This document shows, in pieces, positions 1-11,010 of a DNA stretch of 64,000 nt (the stretch's first letter is position 1; each line of letters starts with the position of its first letter). Source of the DNA: Cylicocyclus nassatus (lineage: Eukaryota > Nematoda > Chromadorea > Rhabditida > Strongylidae); contig CATQJL010000112.1 in assembly GCA_958299035.1 (NCBI GenBank), positions 52,070,463 through 52,134,462 on the forward strand, in the 5' to 3' direction. Under the pieces are notes generated by a model. The model saw only the letters and a list, made by a program, of their open reading frames with translations, was not told where the DNA came from and did no database searches. A program made the position numbers and the translations under genes.

Positions 1-489
1 CAGTCACTATAATCTACGTTCTCTTCGACAAACACCGTCTTCCACTTGCGTATTCGATTCGCCCCTTGTGGAGTAGAGGGCTTGGAAGAAGAGGTTCACT
101 CACTTGTGTGTCAACAGTATAGCAGTGCGACTGCTGGGAACTAGCTCGATTGACTGCTAGTCTAAAATGAGCAGCGTTTATACTGCGAGACTGCTTATAT
201 ACGTGCAGACAATCTATAGATTACAGAAAGGCAGATACGGCATCAGATCATCTGTAATGGATAACTTTTCATTCTTGCTATTGAGTTTTGGGTCACGAGC
301 AAGAATGAAGGGTGCCTCTAATGCTTTTCTCGCTGATATTTGGGCTCGTAAGCTATGATTCTGCACTTTATGTCATAATCCACACCGTCATGCTCTTCTT
401 TTCGATGCTTTCCTAACGGACTCATTAAATTTTGCCGTTTTTTGCTAGCTAAGTGTTCGCTTACACGTACACCCAGCGGGCGACCAGTC
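1..489. other. Unassigned AT-rich sequence
   Basis: I see no gene, RNA or bounded repeat here. Short open frames exist on both strands but lack a recognisable domain, a signal peptide or paired splice signals. Confidence 0.5.
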
Positions 490-918
490 CTCGCGAGACA
501 CAAGCTGAAGCTTGATTTGCTTCTGAAGAAACACCTTTTGCAAGTTTTCGGTATTTTGTGGTGAACGTTGTCAAAAAGCAACGGTTTTCCTGAATGAATA
601 ATTATTCCTTGATAAACGTGACCTATGTAATTTGAAATGAGAGAAATGTAGCCAAAGGTTTGCCTTACATAACAGCTACCAGAGCTCTTCGAAAATATTA
701 GGATAGGATTTCTAAAATTCTGGAAAGATGTAGTGTTACTTACTCAAAGAGCCTTGGCGACACCATCATAAAAACAGCGAGGTCACAGGGAAAATATAGC
801 TATAAGAAAGGGGTTGAAAACCAAAATCACGAACGATACCCAAGTCGTCCTTCTATCGGTGTCCTATGAGTTTTAGTGACCGATAAAATGAAACCGACAG
901 AGCTTTGGGGCCACCTAA
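490..918. mobile_element. Right half of a mariner-type nonautonomous element
   Basis: The stretch aligns by eye with the right half of the complete element at 9363-10237. Shared words include the block around ATGTAGCCAAAGGTTTGC (647-664, compare 9958-9975) and the terminal CCACCTAA followed by TA at 919-920. Read on the other strand the end begins TTAGGTGGCCCC, a diverged mariner-like end. The left half is not recognisable upstream, so the copy is truncated or replaced. No transposase frame is present. Confidence 0.65.
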
Positions 919-1390
919 TATTAGATGGTTTTATTCAAATCCGTACTCGACTTTGCAAAAAAAACCTTTCGACGTTGTTAAAAAATATACACGGCAAAAA
1001 AGGTTCTTCGCAGATTTTCTGATATTTTACATATGGCACAATAAGACTTTCAAAACATTTTTGAACTGAACTCCATGCTCGATTGTCGGTGCATCCTCGC
1101 ATTGTTTGTAACTCCAACACTATAATTTCATTCTGTAGCCAAGACTCTTAACGATCTTTGTTGAACTTGTAGGCTAACGTTTAGGCGACAACGCTTTCTT
1201 CAGAACCTAGAAAGAATTTCTATTTATTTTTGTATAATATTTTGACGCTTGCAAATTGCAGCCTTTGGATGTAACGTTTCGTTTTCTTTTAGGTTCAGAA
1301 TTGCTAGACAAAGTAGATCGCGCACATTTTGGGCTTTTCACTTAATTTCAGACCTATATACATAGTCACGCCTGTATCTTACAAGAAAGA
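919..1390. other. Unassigned AT-rich sequence
   Basis: No gene or delimited repeat is seen. The region lies between a mariner fragment and a dispersed repeat. Confidence 0.5.
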
Positions 1391-1580
1391 GTTCCCAAGT
1401 TAGTTCGGCCAACCCGTAAGTCATATATAACCGTAACGGGCTTGAAACGCTGATTCCAAATCTGTTTTCGGTTTCTGCGGAACAAATATTCGAACGAAGT
1501 TATAAGCATTTAAAAGTATAAATTTGTCAACTCTTGAGTGGCATAAAATTGGCGAAAGCTGTACAATTACATAAGTGCGT
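1391..1580 (+). repeat. Dispersed repeat, uninterrupted copy
   Basis: This repeat contains the word AACGCTGATTCCAAATCTG (1447-1465) followed by GAAGTTATAAGC. Related copies lie inverted at 4150-4036 continuing at 2312-2225, and as an inverted pair at 8310-8460 and 8640-8800. This copy is uninterrupted where the 2.2-4.1 kb copy carries a Mutator-like insertion, so it serves as the empty site for that insertion. Nothing in it codes for a recognisable protein. Confidence 0.6.
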
Positions 1581-1595
1581 TATTAGTTGTTTATA

Positions 1596-2195
1596 TCTTA
1601 TATATAAAGCTGAATGTCTGTTTGTCTGTATGTCTGTCTGTCTGTCTGTCTGTATGTACGTATGTTCCAAATAGAAAATTCCATTTCTTAACCGATCCGG
1701 ATCAAACTTGGCACACATACACTTCGGGCCCCGGCGGGTGTCATAGGCTACTTTTCGTCATCGATCGATATCGATTTTATCGATTTTTTGCAAAATTTGA
1801 GCTACGGGGCTGGGAGTTGGCACAGGGGGGTAAGTGAGCATGGGGATTCCGAATACAATATTAGTTTTTAAAATCGTGCATTACTTTTATCGATTTTATC
1901 GATTTTTTTGCAAAGTTTGAGCTACGGGGCTGGGATTTGGCACAGGGGGGTAATCGAGCATGCTGATCACCCCCGTGGGGGTGATCAGCATGCTCGATTA
2001 CACCCCTCTGCCAACTCCCAGCCCCGTAGCTCAAATTTTGCAAAAAATCGATAAAATCGACATCGATGGATAACGAAAAGTGGAATGTGACACCCGCCGG
2101 GGCCCGAAGGGTATGTGTGCCAAGTTTGGTCCGGATCGGTTAAGAAATGGAATTTTCTATTCGGAACATACGGCGGAGCCGGGTAAGCCAGCTAG
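1596..2195 (+). mobile_element. Nonautonomous Helitron, copy 1
   Basis: The element begins TCTTATATATAAAGCTG directly after an A and ends GCCAGCTAG directly before a T, the A^T insertion rule of Helitrons. The short inverted pair GGCGGAGCC / GGGTAAGCC just before CTAG resembles a weak Helitron 3' hairpin. A TCTGTCTG-rich microsatellite follows the 5' end. The interior is a long imperfect palindrome: the sequence near 1670-1790 returns inverted near 2040-2165. There is no Rep/helicase frame, so it depends on another element. Three other copies occur in the window (12899-13280, 20210-20789, 46372-46963). Confidence 0.88.
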
Positions 2196-2224
2196 TTGAC
2201 TATAAGGGGCGGAACATAGCCAGT

Positions 2225-2312
2225 GGAAATCGGCTGGGTGTTCTTTTAACGCTTTTAGTCAATTTTAAGCCACTTTGAACATGACAAATTTAGACTTTCA
2301 AACGCTCATAAC
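2225..2312 (-). repeat. Dispersed repeat, distal part split by a foldback insertion
   Basis: On the minus strand this continues the repeat whose other part is 4036-4150. Together they match the uninterrupted copy at 1391-1580. The interruption is the Mutator-like foldback 2313-4035. Confidence 0.6.
2304..2312. repeat. 9-bp target-site duplication, left
   Basis: GCTCATAAC here is repeated exactly at 4036-4044. The uninterrupted paralogue near 1498 has this site once (as GTTATAAGC on the other strand), which supports a true target duplication. Confidence 0.85.
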
Positions 2313-4035
2313 CAGAGGTGCTATAGGTGGAGCCGGGCCCCCCAAAAGTGAAGGTGGTTCCAGTTACCACTGGCCGGCCAAAAGTGAAGCTGGTAGTGTC
2401 GGACACTCACCTCCCAAAAACGTTGACCGGGGGGGGGGGGGGGTAGGGGGAGGGAGGACTTCGGATAACTGAAGAACTCTCATCTAATGGCCCCTAGGGC
2501 CAACAACTGTGACCTAACGGCCCTCTTTAGGGCCACAAATACGATGACTACAGCGCATAAAAATAAAAATAAAGTAAACTGTTAGTCAAAAGGTCTATTT
2601 GTAAGTAAAACCCAGCTAGACTTTGTGTGTTTCATCAAGTACATTTTGTTATGACGTACTGCAAAGAAAGTAGGTCGATCCAGGCAATAACCGCCGAGAA
2701 CCAGGATTTCGAATAATAAAATAATGAAAAATCGTGAAAAATCATTTCACTGTTACAAATCTGCTGGCTGAAGACCTCCGCAGTTGCGACTTCATTGGTT
2801 TTGAAGGGTAAGTGTTGTTCTACCAGACAGTGAAAAAATCAGATTGATTTGAGGAGTGGCCGCCGAGAACGAGAATTTTGAAAAACCTTAAAAATCTGCT
2901 CAATTTTAGGTTGTTTAATGACAACTGACATTTAAACTATCATAAATCCGGACTTTGAAGGTGTGTGATGTTGCGACTTCATAGGTTTTGTAAAATGAGG
3001 TTTGCCCTATCAGAACATGTCTTTGCTGTACCGATCCATCGAAACATCGCCGAGATCCAGGCTCTTAAAAAAGCAGTTAAAAAACCGTTTTTCAGCTCAT
3101 AACTTTTTCAGAACTGCATGAATCATGTTGCGACTTCATAGGTTGGATTCTCCTCATCAAGAGCTTTCAGATGATATATAATATGTGGGGGGTTCACGCC
3201 TTCCACGGCATATGCCCGGGGGTGGAGTACCTCTCTTCACTAATTCTCCACTGGCGGCCTCCCGCCAATACATTGAAATGGGCGGGGTGGAGAATTAGTG
3301 AAGAGAGGTACTCCACCCCCGGGCATATGCCGTGGAAGGCGTGAACCCCCCACATATTATATATCATCTGAAAGCTCTTGATGAGGAGAATCCAACCTAT
3401 GAAGTCGCAACATGATTCATGCAATTCTGAAGAAGTTATGAGCTGAAAAACGGTTTTTTACCCGCTTCTTTAGGAGCCTGGATCTCGGCGACGTTTCAAT
3501 GGATCGGTACAGCTAAGACATGTTCTGATAAGGCAAACCTCACTTTACAAAACCTATGAAGTCGCAACATCACACACCTTCAAAGTCCGGATTTATGATA
3601 GTTTAAATGTCAGTTGTCATTAAACAACCTAAAATTGAGCAGATTTTTAAGGTTTTTCAAAATTCTCGTTCTCGGCGGCCACTCCTCAAATCAATCTGAT
3701 TTTTTCACTGTCTGGTAGAACAACACTTACCCTTCAAAACCTATGAAGTCGCAACTGCGGAGGTCTTCAGCCAGCAGATTTGTAACAGTGAAATGATTTT
3801 TCACGATTTTTTATTATTTTATCATTCGAAATTCTGGTTCTCGGCGGTTACTGCCTGGATCGACCTACTACATAGATATATGCTCTTAATACTTTCTTTT
3901 ACATTCCTTTTGCTTATTTTCCTTCTTTTGAGCTTCAGCAAAAAAACTTTTTCAAGCCGAAAAGTGAAGGTGGTCACCCTGTACCAGCTCAAAAGTGAAG
4001 GTAGGCGGAGAATCGGCTCCGACTATCGCACCTCT
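2313..4035. mobile_element. Mutator-like foldback element with 9-bp target duplication
   Basis: The outer ends are inverted: AGAGGTGCTATAGG at left and CTATCGCACCTCT at right. They are followed inward by short units containing AAAAGTGAAGGTGG. From about 2671 to 3869 the DNA is a near-perfect palindrome with arms of about 590 bp around a small centre near 3250-3290. Each arm holds three diverged units marked by GCCGAGA(A/T)CCAGG-like and GTTGCGACTTCAT(A/T)GG words (2784, 2967, 3126). A 9-bp duplication plus long inverted repeats is typical of Mutator-like and foldback elements; no transposase is present. A second member lies at 48805-50455. Confidence 0.85.
2429..2443 (+). repeat. Poly(G) tract, 15 bases
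   Basis: An uninterrupted run of 15 G lies inside the left end of the foldback element. Five other runs of 12 G or C occur in the window. Confidence 0.95.
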
Positions 4036-4150
4036 GCTCATAACTTCTTGAGGAGAGTTGTTCAGCAGAAAAGGAAAGCAGATTTTGAATCAGCGTTTCA
4101 AGCGTGTTACGGTGAGATGACTTATCCGGGTTGGCCGAGCTGACTTGGGA
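4036..4150 (-). repeat. Dispersed repeat, proximal part; starts with right 9-bp duplication
   Basis: GCTCATAAC at 4036-4044 is the right copy of the target duplication. Read on the minus strand from about 4150, the rest matches the copy at 1391-1510, including the GCTTGAAACGCTGATTC word. Confidence 0.6.
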
Positions 4151-4198
4151 ACTCTTCTTTGTTAGATGATTTTTGGTATTTGTTAAGATACTGTTATA

Positions 4199-4914
4199 CA
4201 GGGTGTCCCAAAAAAATGTGCACACTGTTTGATTGTAAATAACTCTCTTGTAGTAAAGTGTTTCGAGAAGCTTTAGGTGCCATTTTGTAGAGCGAGATTC
4301 AGCTTAGATTTACAGTGTAGAGCGAATTGCCGATCGCTCATTCTTACTGTAGGAGTACGGTAGAAACTTCAAACATATGGTGTCACTGTGAAAAAAGCGG
4401 TTGATAAATTTTTTTTTCAAAGAAATTTTCAAATTTCTTTGAAAAATTTTTTCAAAGAAATGTGAAAATTTGTGTAATAGGGTTTTTATGGACCCTGAAT
4501 TCAATACCCAACTCTTTACAAGGTTGAGAAGCTTTCTAAAAGGTGTAACCGCACTTTTTAGGAACACTTAAAAACGTCTGCTACTGCTTACCTCGCATAA
4601 TTTTTTAACGAAGCATTACGAAGAGTTGCGAACATCACATTTAGAATCGGCAACCCTAGTTAGCCCAGTGTGAGAGTTTTCAGATTGTTTTGGTTTCTTT
4701 TTGGAACAAAATATGGCCTTTCATGGCTCAAAACCCCCTTCAAAGCTTCTACCGTAATCCTACAGTAAGAATGAGAGATTGGAGATCCACTCTACACTGT
4801 GAACCTAAGTTGAACCTCGCTCTACAAAATGGTACCTAAAGCTTCTCGAAAGACTTCACCACAAAAAAATTATTTACAATCAAACAGTGTGCACATTTCT
4901 TGTGGGACACCCGG
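4199..4914. mobile_element. Tc1/mariner-type MITE (CAGGGTGTCCC ends), copy 1
   Basis: The left end CAGGGTGTCCCAAAAAAATG follows TA (4197-4198). The right end, read on the minus strand, begins CCGGGTGTCCCACAAG and is followed by TA (4915-4916). Subterminal inverted blocks include the GTTTGATTGTAAATAA motif and TAGAGCGAG words, mirrored at the right. The TA target and end sequence place it with Tc1/mariner-type MITEs. No transposase frame is seen. Relatives occur at 5449, 45783-46340 and 48725-51052. Confidence 0.88.
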
Positions 4915-5448
4915 TATATTGAATTAAATCCGCATAATTTCTAAGACTAAAATTGTTTGCTTGCGTTACTATAGCATTGATCTTCAAGTATTTTCAACAC
5001 TTTTGCAAAGCGGGCTTCAGCATGGTCTACATGATTCTGTTTAAAGACTGCACCATAGTATAGGGCCTTTTCCGAACGGCCTCAACAATTAGATGTTTTC
5101 GCAGATTGCAAACCAATTGAGATGTTAGACAAAAAAGAGATCCACACCTGCTATTCTACAGTTTGCATTTAAAACTTGTTTTTTTCGAGGACAGTTATTA
5201 ATCTTGTTTTACTAAGAAAAAATTTGACTTTTGAAGTAGATTTTGATTTTGCATGCGAAGATAAGTTTGATGTCAAAGACAATATGGTGCACCTATAAAG
5301 GAAGCGCTTGAGATACAATGCAATACTAATGATAAGTACCATCATCAGCTTGCTAGGTGATACCTAATGGCTGCTTATTTCCGCGAATGAAGCAAGTGTA
5401 TAGGAGTTGAAATTAGTCAGATAGGTACCGTAATAATACAGGGTTCCC

Positions 5449-5600
5449 AAAAGTAAGCACACGCTTTTTATGGTTAATAACTCTCTTCAAAGTCTTCTAC
5501 TTAGCTTCAAGTACCATTCAGTAAGGCAGGCTTCAACTAAAATCTAAAAATCAACCATCGCTCTTCACTACTGTAGGATTACGGTAAGAATAAAAGCATG
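5449..5600. mobile_element. Tc1/mariner-type MITE fragment, left end only
   Basis: The end CAGGGTTCCCAAAAGT follows TA (5447-5448). The following sequence tracks the left half of the 4199-4914 element as far as ACTGTAGGATTACGGTA. Homology then stops and no mirrored right end is found, so this is a truncated copy. Confidence 0.7.
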
Positions 5601-5905
5601 CGGCGGAAAAATAGGCCGCTTGAAAAAAAGTTCCAGAAATTTCTGGAAAGTTGTATAACAGTGATTCTCGGATTCAGCATAGAGAATATACTGGGTAAGC
5701 ACAAAACCTCAAAACAGCTTTTGCCCGGACCCTATAAGGGTAAACAGTACTGAAGTGTAGTGTTCGATTAGTCCGATTATTGCTAAGCAATGAAGAGAAG
5801 GTCATGAAAATAAAATTAAGTGAGGTGAAAGATGTTAGGCAAATTGATAAACTCGATAGTGTTTTGACTTCATCCGGGAGTGACGTTAAGCTATGAGTTT
5901 GTGAG

Positions 5906-5975
5906 AGGACCGACCCGCCGCCCGTCACCGTCGGCTCAGTACGCGCCGCAGTCCGCGTCGCACTGAAACTCATCA
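5906..5975 (+). repeat. GC-rich inverted repeat, left member
   Basis: The block around GTCACCGTCGGCTCAGTACG returns on the opposite strand at 7358-7417. Both are strikingly GC-rich compared with their surroundings. They may be the ends of an old element or two inverted copies of a short repeat; no target duplication is visible. Confidence 0.6.
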
Positions 5976-7357
5976 CTGAAGCGCGTTTTTACGCTGGCGT
6001 CGCAAATATGCAAAAGAGTTAGCACCATGTTAGTACCCATCGCCACTGTTCGTCACTTTGTAATCACCTAGCATAGGCGCATCTGCCCGAAAAGGACAAG
6101 GTCCACGGCAAATCCATAACCTCATGAGGTTGTCCTTCCAGAACTCCACGAAGAAGCCTCATTATGCAAAAATAAGTAGGCTGTTTGTACCTAGCATACC
6201 AGATAACCCTCCTAGACCGATCAAAGCTAAATCTGTGGTTTTGACCCCGACACACAATGCAAGGAAAAAATTAGTTGTCGGAAAAATCTCGTAAATAACG
6301 TGTAGGAGAATACCCATCTATTGTGTTCCAGCAAAAATCACAGCTTCGAAATTTGAAGCCTGGATGTTTGAATAGCGCCAATCTCGTAGAGGCGGAATGC
6401 TTGCACATTGCTATATAAAACTCCACCATCCATTCAAGACTTGTGCGGGAAAAGAGGCTGCACAACACGTGATCCTACCAGAGAGAACAGACTAAACAGC
6501 ACAGCGACTCTACATTTCCACATCGCTTTACTAGTCATCTTCAGACAATGAGCGTGAATTGTGACCTACAGTCGTAGAAGTTCATCCTTATTGCGATGTC
6601 TGTTGCGAAAATTTCTCGAATTGTATTCTAGCGGATCTAGTGAGATTACTGTGACTTAGTGAATGCGATACTCTCGTTTGATAGAAGGTAGCGCCTCAAA
6701 ATCACATTTAGCGGCATATAAATCAATAGTTTTGGATTGGTATTACTGCCAGAACTCTGCCCCGAACTGAAGCTGATGAACTTATTGACAAATTTGGAAT
6801 CCCGCTAATGCCACATTTCCCGTGACTGGACAAGCATGTGAGTGGACAGAGTTACTGGCTCTAAATTTGCATACCGTACTGACATCCTATCTGTCCAACC
6901 TGTCCAACCATAAAGCCTTGTGTTCTTGGTGTAGAGAGTGAGTCTAGTCCGGACCGCGCAAAAAAGGTCGTGATCTCAGCAACAGATTGCATTATTTTTA
7001 TACATGTCTATCTTCTCTAATAATATGAAGCGGACAATCAAAAATGGAGGAAAGTTTTCGTCTGCGTAGAGTCATGCCTATCATTACTGCATAGGCCTCT
7101 CCTTACTGCCTGCTCATATTTTACTGGCAAGCTTTAGTGTTTGACCCTAGCTGAGATAGAAGCAATTGCTTGGCGTCTTCCATCTGCACAAAAGCACACG
7201 AGGCAAAGTGACTGATTTGTTTGGCGAACTGCTCCGCCAAACGGAGCCATAACGAAATCTACGCACTAAAATAAGTTTGAAAAACCTTTTCATCTGGTAG
7301 CTTAGAATAGTTGCGCAAAATTCTCTCATGCTTTATGAAACGAGTATACGGGTGCAC
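5976..7357. other. Unassigned sequence between inverted GC-rich blocks
   Basis: No coding frame longer than about 65 codons is supported. If the flanking GC-rich blocks are element ends, this would be their interior. Confidence 0.4.
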
Positions 7358-7417
7358 GCGTCGCCTTTGAGCCGCGACGCGTACTGAGCCGACGGTGACT
7401 GGAGGCGGGCCGATCCT
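7358..7417 (-). repeat. GC-rich inverted repeat, right member
   Basis: This is the reverse complement partner of 5906-5975, centred on CGTACTGAGCCGACGGTGAC. Confidence 0.6.
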
Positions 7418-7892
7418 CCTCCCTTTGTGCCATATTTAGTCCCAATTCAGGAAGAAGTATCAACCCATTGCCACGTGTCAAAAGAATTTGCCATCCACAT
7501 GTTTAACAAGTTTTGCCAAAAATTTGCATCGCCCTACTTAGGTAAGTGAGTTCAAGTTTTTAGTTAATAATGACTTTATTTTCGATTAAACACTCCCAAG
7601 AACAAGCAATGTTTCTATAATGACTTCATCTGTTATCAATAAAAGATTCAATTTGCCCAGAAAGAAGTGTATTAGGGTTCCATCATCTAGGCGGCGAAAC
7701 AAGCAGCACTGAAATACTCTAAGCCATCATTTATGGTCTTTCTTGGCTAAATTCGCAGGGTGGGAAGAGTTTGAAGAGAATGATATTTTTGAAACATTTG
7801 TGAAAGCAGTCCAAATGTTCATATAAACCTAGTTTTTTCTGGTTTTATAGAACAGTTGAATAGCTTCTAAATAATCACAAATGCTCTTTTAA

Positions 7893-8207
7893 CCCATTGA
7901 CGACGATGTGGACCATCGGTGGCCCACGCGCTTTTTGTCGCCAGGGACAATGTGGACCACCTAACCCAACCCCTTGCAAAACCATGTTCTTTCCAGGTCT
8001 AGTATCTTCTCTACAGTTCCGTAGTTTTTTCATTTTTTTTGCACTCTCGGAACTCGTAGACTCCGTAGTCGAAGAGGATAATTGTAGTTGAAAACAAAAC
8101 AAATTTACTTTTTGTAAATAATCACAAATCTTTCCCACGCCGAAAATGTTTTGCAATGCGTCGTCCCACAGCGCTGCCACGGAAATTTGGGTGTCGTCGT
8201 CAATGGG
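7893..8207. mobile_element. piggyBac-type MITE, copy 1
   Basis: The ends are inverted: CCCATTGACGACGA after TTAA (7889-7892), and TCGTCGTCAATGGG before TTGA (8208-8211), a decayed TTAA. TTAA targets with CCC-type ends ending in TGACG are characteristic of piggyBac elements. The 315-bp length equals that of the copy at 21359-21673. There is no transposase. Confidence 0.8.
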
Positions 8208-8309
8208 TTGATTCACCGAAATTTTGAAAAAAAGCATGTCAAAATGGACCCAAACGTGTGTATTTCTGATACATGGTAGAGAGGCAGCCCTCGCAGAATC
8301 TAAGAAAAA

Positions 8310-8800
8310 TCATTCTTACAAGGAAAGGATACCAGGTGACCGTGGCCTTTTGAAATGAAATTTACACCATTAAATGCATCTTGAAGCGCTGATTCCAAAT
8401 CTGTTTTCATTATCTGCTGTGCGCTCTTCCGAAAGAAGTTATGAACATTTTTCACCAAAATTTGCATTGTTTTTGATGCAGGATTCACCGATATCGTTAG
8501 AATGTTCGCTTACGCATTACAAAAGAGCGTACAGATAAAGTAAAGCTTCACATTAAGCTCAAGAAAACTGTCCGCGATACATCAGAGTCTCAAAAGCCTG
8601 AATACTGACGATTTTGAGTACCTAGTTCTCGCAAAATCAATATGGAAAAAAGTGCACAATTTTGTTCAGAGAGTAGCACAGCAGATATTGAACATAGATT
8701 CAGAATCAGCGTTCCAAGACGCACCTACTGGTATACATCGCATTGCAAAAGGCCACGGTCACCAAGTATCCTTCCCTCGTTAGACAGAATACGTACCTAT
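8310..8800. repeat. Foldback built from two inverted dispersed-repeat copies
   Basis: Left arm about 8310-8460 and right arm about 8640-8800 are reverse complements. Shared words are AAGGATAC, GTGACCGTGGCCTTTTG, CGCTGATTC and ATCTGCTGTGC. The arms belong to the same dispersed family as 1391-1580. The loop of about 180 bp shows nothing recognisable. Confidence 0.7.
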
Positions 8801-8801
8801 C

Positions 8802-9043
8802 GTCCCCTCCACAGCTCGTGCTACCCTTGGTCTGCGTCTCAGACCTGCCACGACGTGTGGCTAACATGTTGGCAACGTGGCAATAACATGTTTGCAACAT
8901 GCCACAACATGATGGCAGAACGTTTTGGCCGCGCCAACATGTTGCTGCATGTTGCCAACGTGTTACTGCCAGCGTGGCCAGTGTGTTAGTCACACGTGGC
9001 ACGTCCGCGACGCCACAAGGGTAGCACGAGCTGTGGAGGGGAC
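8802..9043. mobile_element. Short palindromic MITE with GTCCCCTCC ends
   Basis: The ends GTCCCCTCCACAGCTCGTG and its reverse complement are perfect over at least 26 bp. The interior repeats ACATGTTG / GGCAACGTGGC words, giving a GC-rich imperfect palindrome of 242 bp. I could not identify a target duplication, so the superfamily is undecided. Confidence 0.8.
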
Positions 9044-9362
9044 CTTATTTTACGAAATTGTTTTGAAAAGATGGCTCCGGTAACGGAAAAGTACTCAAAA
9101 TAATTGTTGAAATTTGATTTTTTTACGATTTTTGAGATTTTTTTATTTTCATAATTTGGACTCTTTATAAGCTTCTATATCGCGTTGGATGAGTAATAGG
9201 TAAATCAAACTTGGGATATCACTGAAAGGTATATATGGCCCTACAGATTATATCACATCAGATTAAACAAATCAATGAATCTAAGATAAACCACATTTTC
9301 AAAATTTTCGCATAGACAAATGTTCCAACCCAGAACTTACATAGCAGAACCAAAAAGTCATA

Positions 9363-10237
9363 TTAGGTTATCGCGAAAGTTTTGTCGGTTTTTCAAACCA
9401 TTCTAAAACCACGCGCAATAAAGACCTGAGCGAGTTTTAACATGCATTTAATGCAATTTTTCCTTCTCTTTTTTATGGCTACATTCTCATACCATAATCT
9501 CGAACGCTTTTTTTTGATAATTGCCAAAATTCTCCATCTGTCAATTTCACCTGCTCAAAGTTGGGCCACTTTTTAAAAATTTCATTACGAAGTTTCGAAA
9601 AGGGCTAAGCATGGATCAAATAGAGCAACTCTCATACTATAAGCTGATAATCTTAGATTCTGCTAATCTGCTGCGTTTAGCCTTAAAAAGATATTTCTTT
9701 AGAGTTCTCGATTTCTGGCAAAGTCATAAAACACGCAACTGCATAAAACACACGAAAGCTTTTGAGTTTCGCGAATTGAGACATGATTCTTAGTAAGCAT
9801 CATTTATGCAGCATAACCAAGTTTAATTTGCTTTGAAAAAGCAGTTTTTGGAATTTTCGGTATTTTTATGTGTTAAACTTATTCACAAAGCCGCGGTTTT
9901 TATTGAATAAATAATCGAACTTGGTAAACGCGATTCATGTAATTCAAAATGGACACTATGTAGCCAAAGGTTTGCTCTACATAACAGTAAACAGTGCTCC
10001 TTGAAAACTTCAGAATAAAAAATTTTAAAATTCGGGAAAGATTTGGCGTTACCGCTGAGCTGCTCAAAAAGCCATGGCGATAACATTGCAAAGACAGGGT
10101 AGATCAGAGAGAATGTGCAACTATAAGAAAGAGGATAAAAATTTGAATCAAATAATGCCTAAGCCATCTATGGAGTGGTGTTCTGTGAGTTTCAGTGAGT
10201 GATGAAAGAAACCGTCAAAACTTTCGGGACAACCTAA
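9363..10237. mobile_element. Mariner-type nonautonomous element, complete copy
   Basis: The left end TTAGGTTATCGCGAAAGTTT follows TA (9361-9362). The right end, read on the minus strand, begins TTAGGTTGTCCCGAAAGTTT and is followed by TA (10238-10239). Both ends continue TTGTCGG or TTGACGG. The 875-bp interior has no transposase frame. Homologous pieces are 490-918 and the disrupted copy at 39916-42460. Confidence 0.88.
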
Positions 10238-10779
10238 TATTTGTCTTCGTTGTGCAGAAAAAGTCTCAGAAAAGTGAGACGAATTGGAACATTATACACG
10301 CATATATTGACAACTAGCAGCATTTGGCTTCAACAAAGGTGGATGCATATTTTTATATTCAATCTGTCTTAAGCGAAGCCTATTATATTCTTGAAACGGA
10401 AGATAGTTATATTTTCAATCTATTCCAAATCACTACACAGTCAAAACAAATGCTTATGTTTACTTTTGTTAGAACTATCATGATTTTTCCATAAGTCTTC
10501 CCTTCATAGTGAAAATTGTAAGTTTTTCCATTTCAATCTTTTGGTCCAAGTAGCTTGGAGTAAAAAATAATGTGACCAAGATCGCTTTGAACAGCGCAAG
10601 ATGATAAAAAGAAATGACTGATTTTTTCGAAATTCTCAATGTAAATGTCAGAAGCTCAGCAAAGTTTGACGTCTAATTGTGGTTTTACAGCCTACCCCTT
10701 TGGACTGTTATGATTTTCGACTTTTTTGTCGATGTTTCGTTTGGTTCATCACAAAACGTATAATATGCAAGATCAAATA

Positions 10780-11010
10780 CAAAATTTAGTACCAACTTTA
10801 TAGTACACATCGTCGAGTTGTTTGTAATCGAATACGCGTATTGCACACAACACGCTCCATTTGACGGCTTGTAAAATTAAAAGCTCATTTTTACTGAGTT
10901 CTCCCCGTTTCCTTGTCTTTTTTGGTTCGATAGGATACGTGTTAATTAGAAACGCATATTTCCATAGTTTGTTAAACTTTAAAATTTTCAATGATGTCAC
11001 TAGTAAATAG
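10780..11010 (+). repeat. Old dispersed repeat, copy 1
   Basis: This stretch carries ACGCGTATTGCACACAACACG, TTTGACGGCTT and TTTCCATAGTTTGTTA. The same blocks occur in the same order and orientation near 53010-53190, and part of the series near 37090-37250. Divergence is high, so the boundaries are approximate. Confidence 0.5.
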
